From Treponema sp. (GTDB lineage Bacteria; Spirochaetota; Spirochaetia; Treponematales; Treponemataceae), in contig JALNVF010000138.1 of NCBI GenBank assembly GCA_023231445.1, positions 1 through 7,834 of the forward strand: a DNA stretch of 7,834 nucleotides. Direction: 5' to 3'. The number at the start of each line of letters is the position of its first letter. Position 1 is the stretch's first letter. Both the position numbers and the translations under genes were made by a program. Of this stretch, positions 1 through 5,844 are shown one piece after another. Below the pieces are notes generated by a model. The model had not been told where the DNA came from, ran no database searches, and saw only the letters and a list, made by a program, of their open reading frames with translations.

Positions 1-698
1 CCCGGACGGGCGGATAAAACGTATATTTTGTCGGCAAGGAAAACAGCTTCATCAATGTCGTGGGTAATGAAAACTATCGTCGGATGTTCCTTTTCCCATA
101 TCTCCCTGAGCAGCAGCTGCATCATCGATTTTGTATGAGGATCAAGCGCACCGAAAGGTTCATCCATAAGCAGTACTTCAGGCTGATTCGCAAGCGCCCG
201 TGCGATTGCAACGCGCTGCTTCATACCGCCGGACAATTCTTTCGGATATGACTTTGCAAATTTCCTGAGGCCTATAATTTCAAGATACCGGTCTGCAATT
301 TCCTGCTGTTCTTCTTTCGGCATTTTTTTAATCAGCAGCCCGAACTTTATATTGTCTTCAACGCTCATCCAGGGGAAAAGCGTATAAGTCTGAAAGACCA
401 TTCCCCTGTCCGGTCCCGGACCGGTTATATTCCGGTCGTCCATTATGATCTGCCCTTTTGTCGGAAAATCAAGGCCGGCCAGCATACGGAGTATGGTGGA
501 TTTACCACAGCCCGAAGGCCCGACAATGCAGACAAAATCATTATCCTGAATATCGATTGTCACATCGTCAATCGCTTTTATTTCTTTTTTTCCTGATTTA
601 TAGACTTTATCTATGTGTGCGGCTATTATCTTACTGCTGGCAACATGAGCTTCCAGCGGGATTCCTGCCGCACTGTTTTTTGTTTCTCGTTTTACCAT
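1..698 (-). CDS. NitT/TauT-type ABC transporter ATP-binding protein (3' end outside window)
   Basis: This is the cytoplasmic ATPase of an ABC importer of the nitrate/sulfonate/taurine (SsuB/TauB/NrtD) family. 232 codons are visible. The reading frame is still open at the left edge, so only the C-terminal tail of a protein usually near 260 residues is missing. All nucleotide-binding motifs are present: Walker A GPSGCGKST at residues 60-68, Q-loop Gln103, signature LSGGM at 155-159, Walker B LLMDEP ending at 181 with catalytic Glu180, D-loop GALD at 183-186 and H-loop His213. The ATG is one base past the permease TAA (TAATATG), so the two are translationally coupled. A GGAAG ribosome binding site lies inside the end of the permease gene. 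The family is certain. The substrate cannot be read from this subunit. The about 22 residues before the ABC domain are rich in Lys, Ala and Ser and are not conserved in the family. Confidence 0.96.
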   Translation of the reverse strand, partial: MVKRETKNSAAGIPLEAHVASSKIIAAHIDKVYKSGKKEIKAIDDVTIDIQDNDFVCIVGPSGCGKSTILRMLAGLDFPTKGQIIMDDRNITGPGPDRGMVFQTYTLFPWMSVEDNIKFGLLIKKMPKEEQQEIADRYLEIIGLRKFAKSYPKELSGGMKQRVAIARALANQPEVLLMDEPFGALDPHTKSMMQLLLREIWEKEHPTIVFITHDIDEAVFLADKIYVLSARP

Positions 699-699
699 A

Positions 700-1491
700 T
701 TATTCTTCCCATGGAAACAGTCTTTTTATTGCAAATGCAAACAGTCTGTCAGTAATCAATCCTAAAGTACCTATTACAAGTATTCCGGAAAAAATACTCT
801 CCGTATGCAGAAAACGTTCTGCTTTCAGAATGGAATATCCAAGTCCGGAACTGGACGCAACAAGTTCTGCAACGGTCAGATATGTCCAGCCCCAGCCTAT
901 CATCATCCGTAATGTAAGCATCATCCGCGGCGCAGCGGCAGGGATAAGAACTTTCGTTATCGTTGTCCAGCGGCGGGTGCCGAGTGTATAACTTGAGGCA
1001 AGCAGATCATCCGGTACTGACCGGGTATCGTCGGCTATCATCAATACAAGCTGAAAAAAACATCCGAGAAAAACGATTATTATTTTTGCCCATTCACCTA
1101 TGCCGCACCAGACCATTACCAGCGGAACAAAAGCAGGAACGGGCATGTAGCGGACAAACTCGCATACCGGCGATATGACTGCCTCAAGCGGTTTAAAACT
1201 TCCCGCCAGAATACCAAGCGGAACGCCTATAGCGACTGAAATCAGGAATCCCATTGTAATACGGAATACGCTGTACCCTATGTTCATCCATAACGAACCG
1301 TCTGCCGCCCCTTGAATTATATCCCTGACAACCTTTACCGGATGAGGCAGAAAAATAGGTTTTATTTTCCCGCTTTTACACAGCAGCAGCCATATGACCA
1401 GAATCAGTACAAACGTCATAACCGCAGAAACAACATACTGTTGTTTTGTTATATCCTTCCGCAGTTGAAACGCACCCGTATTTTTTTTCAT
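700..1491 (-). CDS. NitT/TauT-type ABC transporter permease
   Basis: This is an inner-membrane permease of the SsuC/TauC/NrtB family (BPD_transp_1 fold), 263 residues from the ATG at 1491. An in-frame GTG directly before it (1494) is an equally placed alternative start. A TGAGG ribosome binding site overlaps the stop codon of the upstream P-II gene. Visible features are a first membrane segment at about residues 20-38, the FLPHP motif at 47-51 that is typical after the first helix, and further hydrophobic helices at about 80-97, 119-128, 137-153 and in the last 50 residues. The cytoplasmic EAA-like loop at about 163-188 includes Gly171 and Pro184 and should contact the ATPase. The gene sits between the P-II pair and the ATPase in one tight operon. 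Its binding-protein gene lies two transcription units upstream. Confidence 0.95.
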   Translation of the reverse strand: MKKNTGAFQLRKDITKQQYVVSAVMTFVLILVIWLLLCKSGKIKPIFLPHPVKVVRDIIQGAADGSLWMNIGYSVFRITMGFLISVAIGVPLGILAGSFKPLEAVISPVCEFVRYMPVPAFVPLVMVWCGIGEWAKIIIVFLGCFFQLVLMIADDTRSVPDDLLASSYTLGTRRWTTITKVLIPAAAPRMMLTLRMMIGWGWTYLTVAELVASSSGLGYSILKAERFLHTESIFSGILVIGTLGLITDRLFAFAIKRLFPWEE

Positions 1492-1501
1492 CACGAATAC
1501 C

Positions 1502-1861
1502 TCATATTAAAGCATCTTCACCTTTTTCGCCTGTATGAATCCGGATATTTTCCTCTACAGGAAGTACAAATATTTTTCCGTCTCCTTCCATTTTATGACT
1601 GTTAACCTGTAAGACGATCCGGACGACGTTATCAACATCTTTATCAGGTACGACAATTGAAATCATTTTTTTTGCAACAAAGACATTCTCATATACATCA
1701 CTACTTCCGGCAGTTTCTCCCTCCGCAGCTTTAAAAGATACCCGTGCCTTTCCTCTTCCAAGTACGTCTTTAGTACTCATCGCATAATATCGTTCATCCG
1801 CAAGAGCCTTTTTTGTTTTAAAATAAAAATTCGGCCGGATGATAATCTGTATTTCTTTCAA
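1502..1861 (-). CDS. P-II family nitrogen regulator, NifI2-like
   Basis: This is a 119-residue P-II (GlnB superfamily) signalling protein. It begins MKEIQIIIRP and has LGRGKARV at residues 34-41. An enlarged T-loop runs from about 37 to 65, and the B-loop motif GDGKIFVLPVE is at 93-103. The C-terminal IRIHTGEKGEDALI tail is also typical. The long T-loop, the KKMISIVVPD segment at 64-73 and the tail match NifI2 (GlnB2) rather than GlnB/GlnK. The uridylylation tyrosine motif of enteric P-II is absent. Translation starts at TTG. No ATG fits, and GGGAGG lies 5 nt upstream, overlapping the stop codon of the NifI1-like gene. NifI1/NifI2 pairs in methanogens bind and inhibit nitrogenase in response to 2-oxoglutarate. 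Here the gene is followed by an ABC permease and ATPase, so control of that transporter is the inferred role. Confidence 0.93.
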   Translation of the reverse strand: MKEIQIIIRPNFYFKTKKALADERYYAMSTKDVLGRGKARVSFKAAEGETAGSSDVYENVFVAKKMISIVVPDKDVDNVVRIVLQVNSHKMEGDGKIFVLPVEENIRIHTGEKGEDALI

Positions 1862-1871
1862 GGCCGCCTCC

Positions 1872-2198
1872 CTATAAATCCTTTTTTCCGGAACTTATGG
1901 TATATACGGATTCTACCGGTAATATGAATATTTTCCCATCTCCGAAAGAACCTTCACTGCCCGACCGTGCATTTTTGATTATTATGTCAGTAACTTTGTC
2001 CACATCCTCATCCCGGACAACAATCATCAGAACTTCCTTTGAGATTTCATCGTAATACACATTATCAACTTTCAATCCGCGCTGTTTTCCCCTTCCGAGA
2101 ATACTGAATCTCGTCGCAGCTCTGTAACCATTTTCACAAAGTTTCGTAAGTATTACATCGCTTTTCTCCGGACGTACCACCGCTTTTATCATTTTCAT
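1872..2198 (-). CDS. P-II family nitrogen regulator, NifI1-like
   Basis: This is a 108-residue P-II protein starting MKMIKAVVRPEK. LGRGKQRG is at residues 34-41, the T-loop with VYYDEISKE at 47-55, the B-loop with GDGKIF at 86-91, and a short YTISSG tail. The GRGKQRG and YDE(I/L)xK signatures and the about 105-residue length match NifI1 (GlnB1). The T-loop has Tyr48 and Tyr49 but not the usual GlnB uridylylation context, so modification is uncertain. I place the start at ATG 2198, where the family homology begins and a GGGGG element lies 7 nt upstream. The frame stays open to an ATG at 2288, but that would encode 30 extra residues through a terminator hairpin and begin upstream of the predicted promoter -10 box. 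Ten bases separate it from the NifI2-like gene. It is the first gene of the P-II/permease/ATPase operon. Confidence 0.94.
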   Translation of the reverse strand: MKMIKAVVRPEKSDVILTKLCENGYRAATRFSILGRGKQRGLKVDNVYYDEISKEVLMIVVRDEDVDKVTDIIIKNARSGSEGSFGDGKIFILPVESVYTISSGKKDL

Positions 2199-2223
2199 AT
2201 TACCTGCCCCCTGAAGAGAATGT

Positions 2224-2264
2224 AAAAAAAAAGATGCCGGAACATCCTCTGTTCCGACATCTTT
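2224..2264 (-). terminator. Intrinsic terminator/attenuator ahead of the P-II operon
   Basis: Read on the minus strand, a 15-bp stem (2264-2250 with 2244-2230, one G-T wobble) closes a 5-nt GAGGA loop. The T-run that follows covers 2232-2224, nine T's in a row. This is a textbook Rho-independent terminator. It lies about 85 nt after the pucR stop and only 25 nt before the NifI1-like start codon. It can therefore end pucR transcription and also act as an attenuator in the leader of the P-II operon. The structure is read directly. The attenuation role is inferred. Confidence 0.85.
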
Positions 2265-2275
2265 GTCTTTTATAG

Positions 2276-2304
2276 ATAGTACAGACATTGTTTTATTCTT
2301 TCAA
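2276..2304 (-). promoter_or_regulatory. Predicted sigma-70 promoter of the P-II/ABC operon
   Basis: On the minus strand, -35 TTGAAA (2304-2299, 5/6 match) and -10 TACTAT (2281-2276, 4/6 match) are spaced by exactly 17 bp. The predicted start is near 2269, which puts the terminator hairpin at about +5 of the transcript. There is no room for another promoter between the terminator and the gene. Consensus match only. Confidence 0.5.
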
Positions 2305-2340
2305 GAGTTTCATATCATAAAAAGAATTGTGCTGACTGCA

Positions 2341-2353
2341 TAACCGATATCAT
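2341..2353. repeat. 13-bp inverted repeat, copy at the pucR stop codon
   Basis: TAACCGATATCAT on the plus strand overlaps the pucR stop codon. An exact copy in the opposite orientation lies at 3589-3601, just before the pucR start. The core GATATC is self-complementary. It may be an operator or may be coincidental. Confidence 0.4.
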
Positions 2354-3576
2354 CGTAGTTCAGTACTGCACTGCCGGTACCGTTCAATATCAAAGGATAA
2401 TTTTAATTCCAGAGAAACAGACATATCGTTCAGTTCCGTATTGAGTATCTGCTTAATTTTATCCAGACGGTAGTGCATTGTATTACGATGTATGCACAGG
2501 AATTCGGCAGAGATGTTCGCATTGCAGTTATGATCAAGATAGCATTCAAGCGTCCTGCATAAATCACCATGCTGAATCTGATCAGCTTTCAGCAGTTTTC
2601 CGATATGTGCCTGCACATACTGGTCAAGCAGTTTTTCATTATGTATCTGCGTAATCAGAAAATAAATACCGCTGTTTTCATAGAATAAAACATTATGTCC
2701 TTTACCGATGATTCTGCAAAGCTGTACTGCGCTCTGCGCTTCATGATAACTGAGACGGAAATCTTCAACATATTCGTACGGCGTCCCGATGCCTGTCAGT
2801 ATTGAAACGGAATATTTCTTTTCACCATTCGCAGTAATAACCGACAGGACTTTCGAAAGTAACTCATTGTTAAAAGGATCCACCGGGACAAGGGCAAGTA
2901 TTGTGTCGACCTGAGATAAAAGAAACATCTGCTGAAGACCGCGTAAGGCAAACTCGGTCCGTATTATTTTTTTTATATTTTCGTGAACCCTGATACTGTC
3001 CTTTTCTCCGTGTACGGCATTCTGTGCAGTATGGTTTTCACCGATACAAAACTGAAGTACACGGTACAGGCCTTTTAAGTGTATTCCGAAATATTCTGCC
3101 TGCCCGATGATCTCCCGTGTATTCAGATTCTCAGAATATAATATAGAAGAAAAAATATGTTCACGTGAATTCGCGCTGCTCTCTTCTTCTACGAGCGCTT
3201 TACAGATCAACTGAGATAAATCTATCAGATGAAGGTTTACAGACAGTTCAAACAGCGGAAGATCCGTTTTATCACAATAGTCTCTGACAGCTTCCGAAAT
3301 CTGCCCTTCATTTATTACAAAGCCGGCAATATTTTTCTGTCTCATGGAATTAATCATTGCAATCAGCCGTTCGTCATCGCACGTAAGTTTCTGATCAGTC
3401 ACGATTACCAGTTCTTCTCCGTGAATGAGGTCGGCGGCATTAACGTTACCGGCCAGGCATTGTATGCAGTCAGCAAAATAGATCCACCGTATAACGTGAT
3501 TAAGTCCTCTGCCGCCGGCCATGAGCTTCATTCCGCCTTGAATTTCTTTCATTTCCATGAGATCTCTGCAATTCAT
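2350..3576 (-). CDS. PucR/CdaR-family transcriptional regulator
   Basis: This is a 408-residue cytoplasmic DNA-binding regulator. Residues about 1-125 form a PucR N-terminal (purine catabolism regulator) sensor domain with the typical opening RDLMEMKEIQGG, then GLNHVIRWIYFAD, GEELVIVTDQ and NIAGFVINEG. A middle region at about 150-310 resembles the CdaR/GGDEF-like linker domain. Residues about 328-402 are the PucR-type C-terminal helix-turn-helix, with the characteristic HRNTMHYRLDKI at 363-374 followed by a LELKLSFDIER-like end. The start at ATG 3576 agrees with the family N-terminus. Its ribosome binding site is weak (GGTGG, 4 nt away). PucR proteins control purine, allantoin and related nitrogen catabolism, which suits a locus with an importer and an amidino-hydrolase. 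The effector is unknown. It is bounded on both sides by terminators, so it is probably monocistronic. It could regulate both neighbouring units and itself. Confidence 0.93.
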   Translation of the reverse strand: MNCRDLMEMKEIQGGMKLMAGGRGLNHVIRWIYFADCIQCLAGNVNAADLIHGEELVIVTDQKLTCDDERLIAMINSMRQKNIAGFVINEGQISEAVRDYCDKTDLPLFELSVNLHLIDLSQLICKALVEEESSANSREHIFSSILYSENLNTREIIGQAEYFGIHLKGLYRVLQFCIGENHTAQNAVHGEKDSIRVHENIKKIIRTEFALRGLQQMFLLSQVDTILALVPVDPFNNELLSKVLSVITANGEKKYSVSILTGIGTPYEYVEDFRLSYHEAQSAVQLCRIIGKGHNVLFYENSGIYFLITQIHNEKLLDQYVQAHIGKLLKADQIQHGDLCRTLECYLDHNCNANISAEFLCIHRNTMHYRLDKIKQILNTELNDMSVSLELKLSFDIERYRQCSTELR

Positions 3577-3588
3577 AGTACCACCAGC

Positions 3589-3601
3589 ATGATATCGGTT
3601 A
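3589..3601. repeat. 13-bp inverted repeat, copy before the pucR start
   Basis: The minus strand reads TAACCGATATCAT, exactly as the plus strand does at 2341-2353. It lies 12 nt upstream of the pucR start codon, between the leader terminator and the ribosome binding site. That is a sensible place for an autoregulatory site. No functional evidence is visible. Confidence 0.4.
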
Positions 3602-3641
3602 AAATGAAAAGGCGGCGCTGCTTTTACGCAGAGCCGCCTTT
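3600..3641 (-). terminator. Intrinsic terminator between the binding-protein gene and pucR
   Basis: On the minus strand a 9-bp arm AAAGGCGGC (3641-3633) pairs with GCCGCCTTT (3616-3608). A further TGC/GCA pairing lies inside. TTTTCATTTT follows. It lies 71 nt after the binding-protein stop and 31 nt before the pucR ribosome binding region. The opposite strand can form the same stem but has a poorer T tract. Because a promoter-like sequence lies upstream of it, it may also be a pucR leader attenuator. Confidence 0.8.
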
Positions 3642-3656
3642 GGCATTCTCATCTGT

Positions 3657-3685
3657 ATTTAATTGTTTTATGCAGAAATAGTCAA
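3657..3685 (-). promoter_or_regulatory. Predicted sigma-70 promoter of pucR
   Basis: On the minus strand, -35 TTGACT (3685-3680, 5/6) and -10 TTAAAT (3662-3657, 4/6) are spaced by 17 bp. The predicted start near 3650 lies about 9 nt ahead of the terminator stem, the same arrangement as before the P-II operon. Confidence 0.45.
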
Positions 3686-3712
3686 GTCGTATGTATGAAC
3701 AGGAACGTTCTG

Positions 3713-4717
3713 CTACTGCTGCAGGCTTTTTACGAAACTGGCATCAATCATATCGCCGCATTCGCAGTCAGCCTTGATTACATCCAGTTTTTTAAGGAAA
3801 TCCTTTACGGTATTCTGAGTATATCCCCAGTAAGCATAATTTTCAGCAGGCGTAAAGGCTTTTACGGCTTCATCAACTGTCGGTACAATCAGCCCGTTCA
3901 TTTCACTTGTGAATTCAGCAGAATCCACGCCGAGTTTACCTGCCATAAAAGCTGTTGAATCATCAGTGTTGTTTTTCCAGTATTCGACTGCATCAAAATA
4001 ACTTTTTACCATCGCTTTTACAACGTCCGGTTTAGTACTGCAGAGTGTTTTTGAAGCAGCCAGTACATCCGTAATCAGGTTCGGGTTGTCCGCTGTTGAA
4101 TAAAGAACTGTTCCTTCGGCTTTTTTGGCCTGAGAGAAATAAGGATCCCATATGCATGCTGCATCGCATTTGCCTGTACAGAATGCATTCCCCGCATCGC
4201 CTATGGACATGTCAACAATTTTGACGTCCGAAGCAGTCATATTGTGATCCTGCAGCAGGGTAAGTAAAAACATATGATCAACGCTGTACAGCTGTGTCGC
4301 TATAGTTTTCCCTTTCAAATCTTCAACACGTTTTATTTCGGATTTTGCAACAAGTCCTTCACAACCGTTTGATTTATCAGTTTCAAGTACAATGGAAATA
4401 TCTCCTCCCTGTGAAAAAGGTGAAATTGTTTCCGATGAAGCATATGTACAGAAATCAGTCTGACCGCCGATAAAGGCATTGGAACTTTCTGTTGTTGAAG
4501 AAAATTCTCTGACATCAACATCGATACCGTTTTCAGCAAATATTCCTTTTTCCTGTGCCAGATAAAAGAACATATTCGTAGGCCAGGCGACAGTTCCGAG
4601 TGAAACCTTTGTAAGAGTCCCGGATTTTTGTGCTGAAACTTTTGTTTTTTTACTGCATGAACCAAGTACCAGTATCATACAGGCCACGATCAAAAAAATA
4701 ATTCCATGCTTTTTCAT
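3713..4717 (-). CDS. NitT/TauT-type ABC transporter substrate-binding lipoprotein
   Basis: This is a 334-residue extracytoplasmic binding protein of the NMT1/SsuA/NrtA-like family. It starts MKKHGIIFLIV, a classic lipoprotein signal, with hydrophobic core at residues 5-18 and lipobox LGSC ending at Cys21. The mature protein opens KVSLGTVAWPTNMFFYLAQEKGIF (about 37-60), which is the family's first ligand-site strand and helix. GGQTDFCTY lies near 84-92, the lobe-2 entry EDLKGKTIA at mid-protein, and then DAACIWDPYFSQA. ATG 4717 has GGAGG 4 nt upstream. A longer in-frame start at 4774 would add 19 residues ahead of the signal and is unlikely. The protein should deliver a small anion or nitrogenous compound to the permease and ATPase encoded at 1491-1. 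The mature sequence is unusually cysteine-containing (for example the paired Cys in the DCECGD segment near the C terminus). Confidence 0.94.
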   Translation of the reverse strand: MKKHGIIFLIVACMILVLGSCSKKTKVSAQKSGTLTKVSLGTVAWPTNMFFYLAQEKGIFAENGIDVDVREFSSTTESSNAFIGGQTDFCTYASSETISPFSQGGDISIVLETDKSNGCEGLVAKSEIKRVEDLKGKTIATQLYSVDHMFLLTLLQDHNMTASDVKIVDMSIGDAGNAFCTGKCDAACIWDPYFSQAKKAEGTVLYSTADNPNLITDVLAASKTLCSTKPDVVKAMVKSYFDAVEYWKNNTDDSTAFMAGKLGVDSAEFTSEMNGLIVPTVDEAVKAFTPAENYAYWGYTQNTVKDFLKKLDVIKADCECGDMIDASFVKSLQQ

Positions 4718-4747
4718 AATGCCTCCATCAGCTTCCGTAATCTGTGA

Positions 4748-4776
4748 TATTTTTTGCGGATCCGCCGCAGACACAG
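4748..4776 (-). promoter_or_regulatory. Small leader dyad ahead of the binding-protein gene
   Basis: The minus strand carries the palindrome GCGGATCCGC followed by six A's. It is flanked further out by CTGTG and CACAG, which could pair around it. A's rather than T's follow the stem on this strand, so it is not a terminator. Its role is unknown. Confidence 0.25.
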
Positions 4777-4788
4777 TACTTCTCTTTT

Positions 4789-4817
4789 GTATTAAGTGAT
4801 TATCGAATCAATAGCAA
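4789..4817 (-). promoter_or_regulatory. Candidate promoter with internal dyad, binding-protein gene
   Basis: On the minus strand, TTGCTA (4817-4812, 4/6) and TAATAC (4794-4789, 3/6) are 17 bp apart. The spacer carries the perfect 5-bp dyad TGATT-N4-AATCA (4797-4810), placed like a repressor site. The hexamers are weak. The gene may instead be read through from the hydrolase, since no clear terminator is seen between them. Confidence 0.3.
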
Positions 4818-4869
4818 TGTTACTTCTGCACAAATCTGATTGTATTTTCATCACAATATATAAATTTTA

Positions 4870-5718
4870 CTATTCTGCACGTTTTAAGGGAAATGTCATA
4901 CAGTGAGGACCACCGCCGCCTTTCAGTATTTCTACGAGATCGACAGTTATTACGTCAAGGCCCAGAGCTTTCATCTGTCTGTTTACATCTTTATTATTGG
5001 TAAATGAAATTACTTTACCGTTGCCAAGACACTGAAGATTACAGTAATGACGGTATACACCCTCCTGAGGAACATTTATAAGCGTAAAATGACGCCGTTC
5101 CAGCATGCTGATAAAATCATCAGGAAGAGCATCTCTGCAGACTACAGCCGTGTTTTCCGCAACAATATTGAAACACATGTCCAGATGCAGATTCTTACGA
5201 CTGCAGGGAACACCGTACATCATGTATCCGTGTTCGTGCATCTGCCGTTCTACATTTCTATAACCGTCCCAGTCCGTCCGCGCAATAACGCCGTGTGCAA
5301 TTGTATATTCGTCAAGCATCCAGAAATCGCCGCCTTCAAACGCACCTGCCGTACAGCGGGCAACATTCGGTATGCCAAGTTTCTTCATCTTTGCTTCATA
5401 CTCAGCAGTTTCGCCTTTACGGCATGGTTCCCTGAAATTTCCCATAACAAAGCCGTCTGCTACACAGCCGCCGAAATCCCGGGAAAAAACTTCGTATGTC
5501 AGTCCGGGATGCGGATCCATAAGCTCCACCTGTACGCCGTTTTCTTTATATGCCTGAACAAATTCCGCATGTTCACGCATACACGCAGACTTATCTGCTT
5601 TTTGTCCTTTCCGCAGCCAGTCGTCGGTAATAACATTAATAGGTTCAAACTCGAAATATGTTGGCGGGCAGAGCAGAACCTTCTCCAGCGTATTTGTTGC
5701 ATTCTTAACATATGACAT
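4870..5718 (-). CDS. Arginine deiminase/DDAH-superfamily amidino-group hydrolase
   Basis: This is a 282-residue cytosolic enzyme of the guanidino-group modifying superfamily (amidinotransferase, arginine deiminase, dimethylarginine dimethylaminohydrolase). The superfamily motifs are in order: FSRD at 78-81 (Arg80, Asp81), FEGGDFW at 127-133 (Glu128, Asp131), HLDMCFN at 178-184 (catalytic His178, Asp180) and GGGGPHCMTFP at 267-277 with nucleophile Cys273. The length is that of DDAH. The HLD and GGxHCMTxP motifs look like arginine deiminase without its helical insertion. It probably cleaves a guanidino or related C-N bond and releases an amine or ammonia. The substrate is not determined by the motifs, and an amidinotransferase is possible. 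ATG 5718 is chosen because GGAGG lies 7 nt upstream and homology begins there. The frame runs open to 5853 but that would pass through the promoter. The next gene on the strand encodes an ABC binding lipoprotein, which suggests a linked substrate. Confidence 0.93.
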   Translation of the reverse strand: MSYVKNATNTLEKVLLCPPTYFEFEPINVITDDWLRKGQKADKSACMREHAEFVQAYKENGVQVELMDPHPGLTYEVFSRDFGGCVADGFVMGNFREPCRKGETAEYEAKMKKLGIPNVARCTAGAFEGGDFWMLDEYTIAHGVIARTDWDGYRNVERQMHEHGYMMYGVPCSRKNLHLDMCFNIVAENTAVVCRDALPDDFISMLERRHFTLINVPQEGVYRHYCNLQCLGNGKVISFTNNKDVNRQMKALGLDVITVDLVEILKGGGGPHCMTFPLKRAE

Positions 5719-5725
5719 AAAAGAA

Positions 5726-5730
5726 CCTCC
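5726..5730 (-). promoter_or_regulatory. Ribosome binding site fixing the hydrolase start
   Basis: GGAGG on the minus strand is 7 nt before ATG 5718. It supports this start over upstream in-frame alternatives. Confidence 0.8.
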
Positions 5731-5742
5731 AAGTTCATAACT

Positions 5743-5772
5743 ATTATAAACAGGCAGATATACATATGTCAT
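5743..5772 (-). promoter_or_regulatory. Predicted sigma-70 promoter of the hydrolase gene
   Basis: On the minus strand, -35 ATGACA (5772-5767, 5/6) and a perfect -10 TATAAT (5748-5743) are spaced by 18 bp. Transcription would start near 5736, giving an untranslated leader of about 18 nt that is little more than the ribosome binding site. That leaves no space for a riboswitch downstream of this promoter. Confidence 0.6.
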
Positions 5773-5844
5773 TGTTTCCGGTGAACAACATTCTTTGTGC
5801 AGTACTATATAAAATAAGTAAATTTTATTATTTATCAGTAATTG

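Noticed and set aside
458..991. A 177-residue plus-strand open frame
   Set aside because: It is antisense to the ATPase and permease genes, which have full family motifs on the other strand.
2199..2288. A longer NifI1-like start at 2288
   Set aside because: The extra 30 codons run through the terminator hairpin. The ATG lies upstream of the predicted -10 box and lacks a good ribosome binding site.
4718..4774. A longer binding-protein start at 4774
   Set aside because: It would place 19 polar residues ahead of a normal lipoprotein signal. ATG 4717 has a GGAGG site.
4812..4845. A sigma-54 (-24/-12) promoter before the binding-protein gene
   Set aside because: A TTGC is present but there is no GG at the required distance upstream.
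5047..5715. A 222-residue plus-strand open frame
   Set aside because: It is antisense to the hydrolase gene, has no family resemblance and no clear ribosome binding site. It is a shadow of the real gene.
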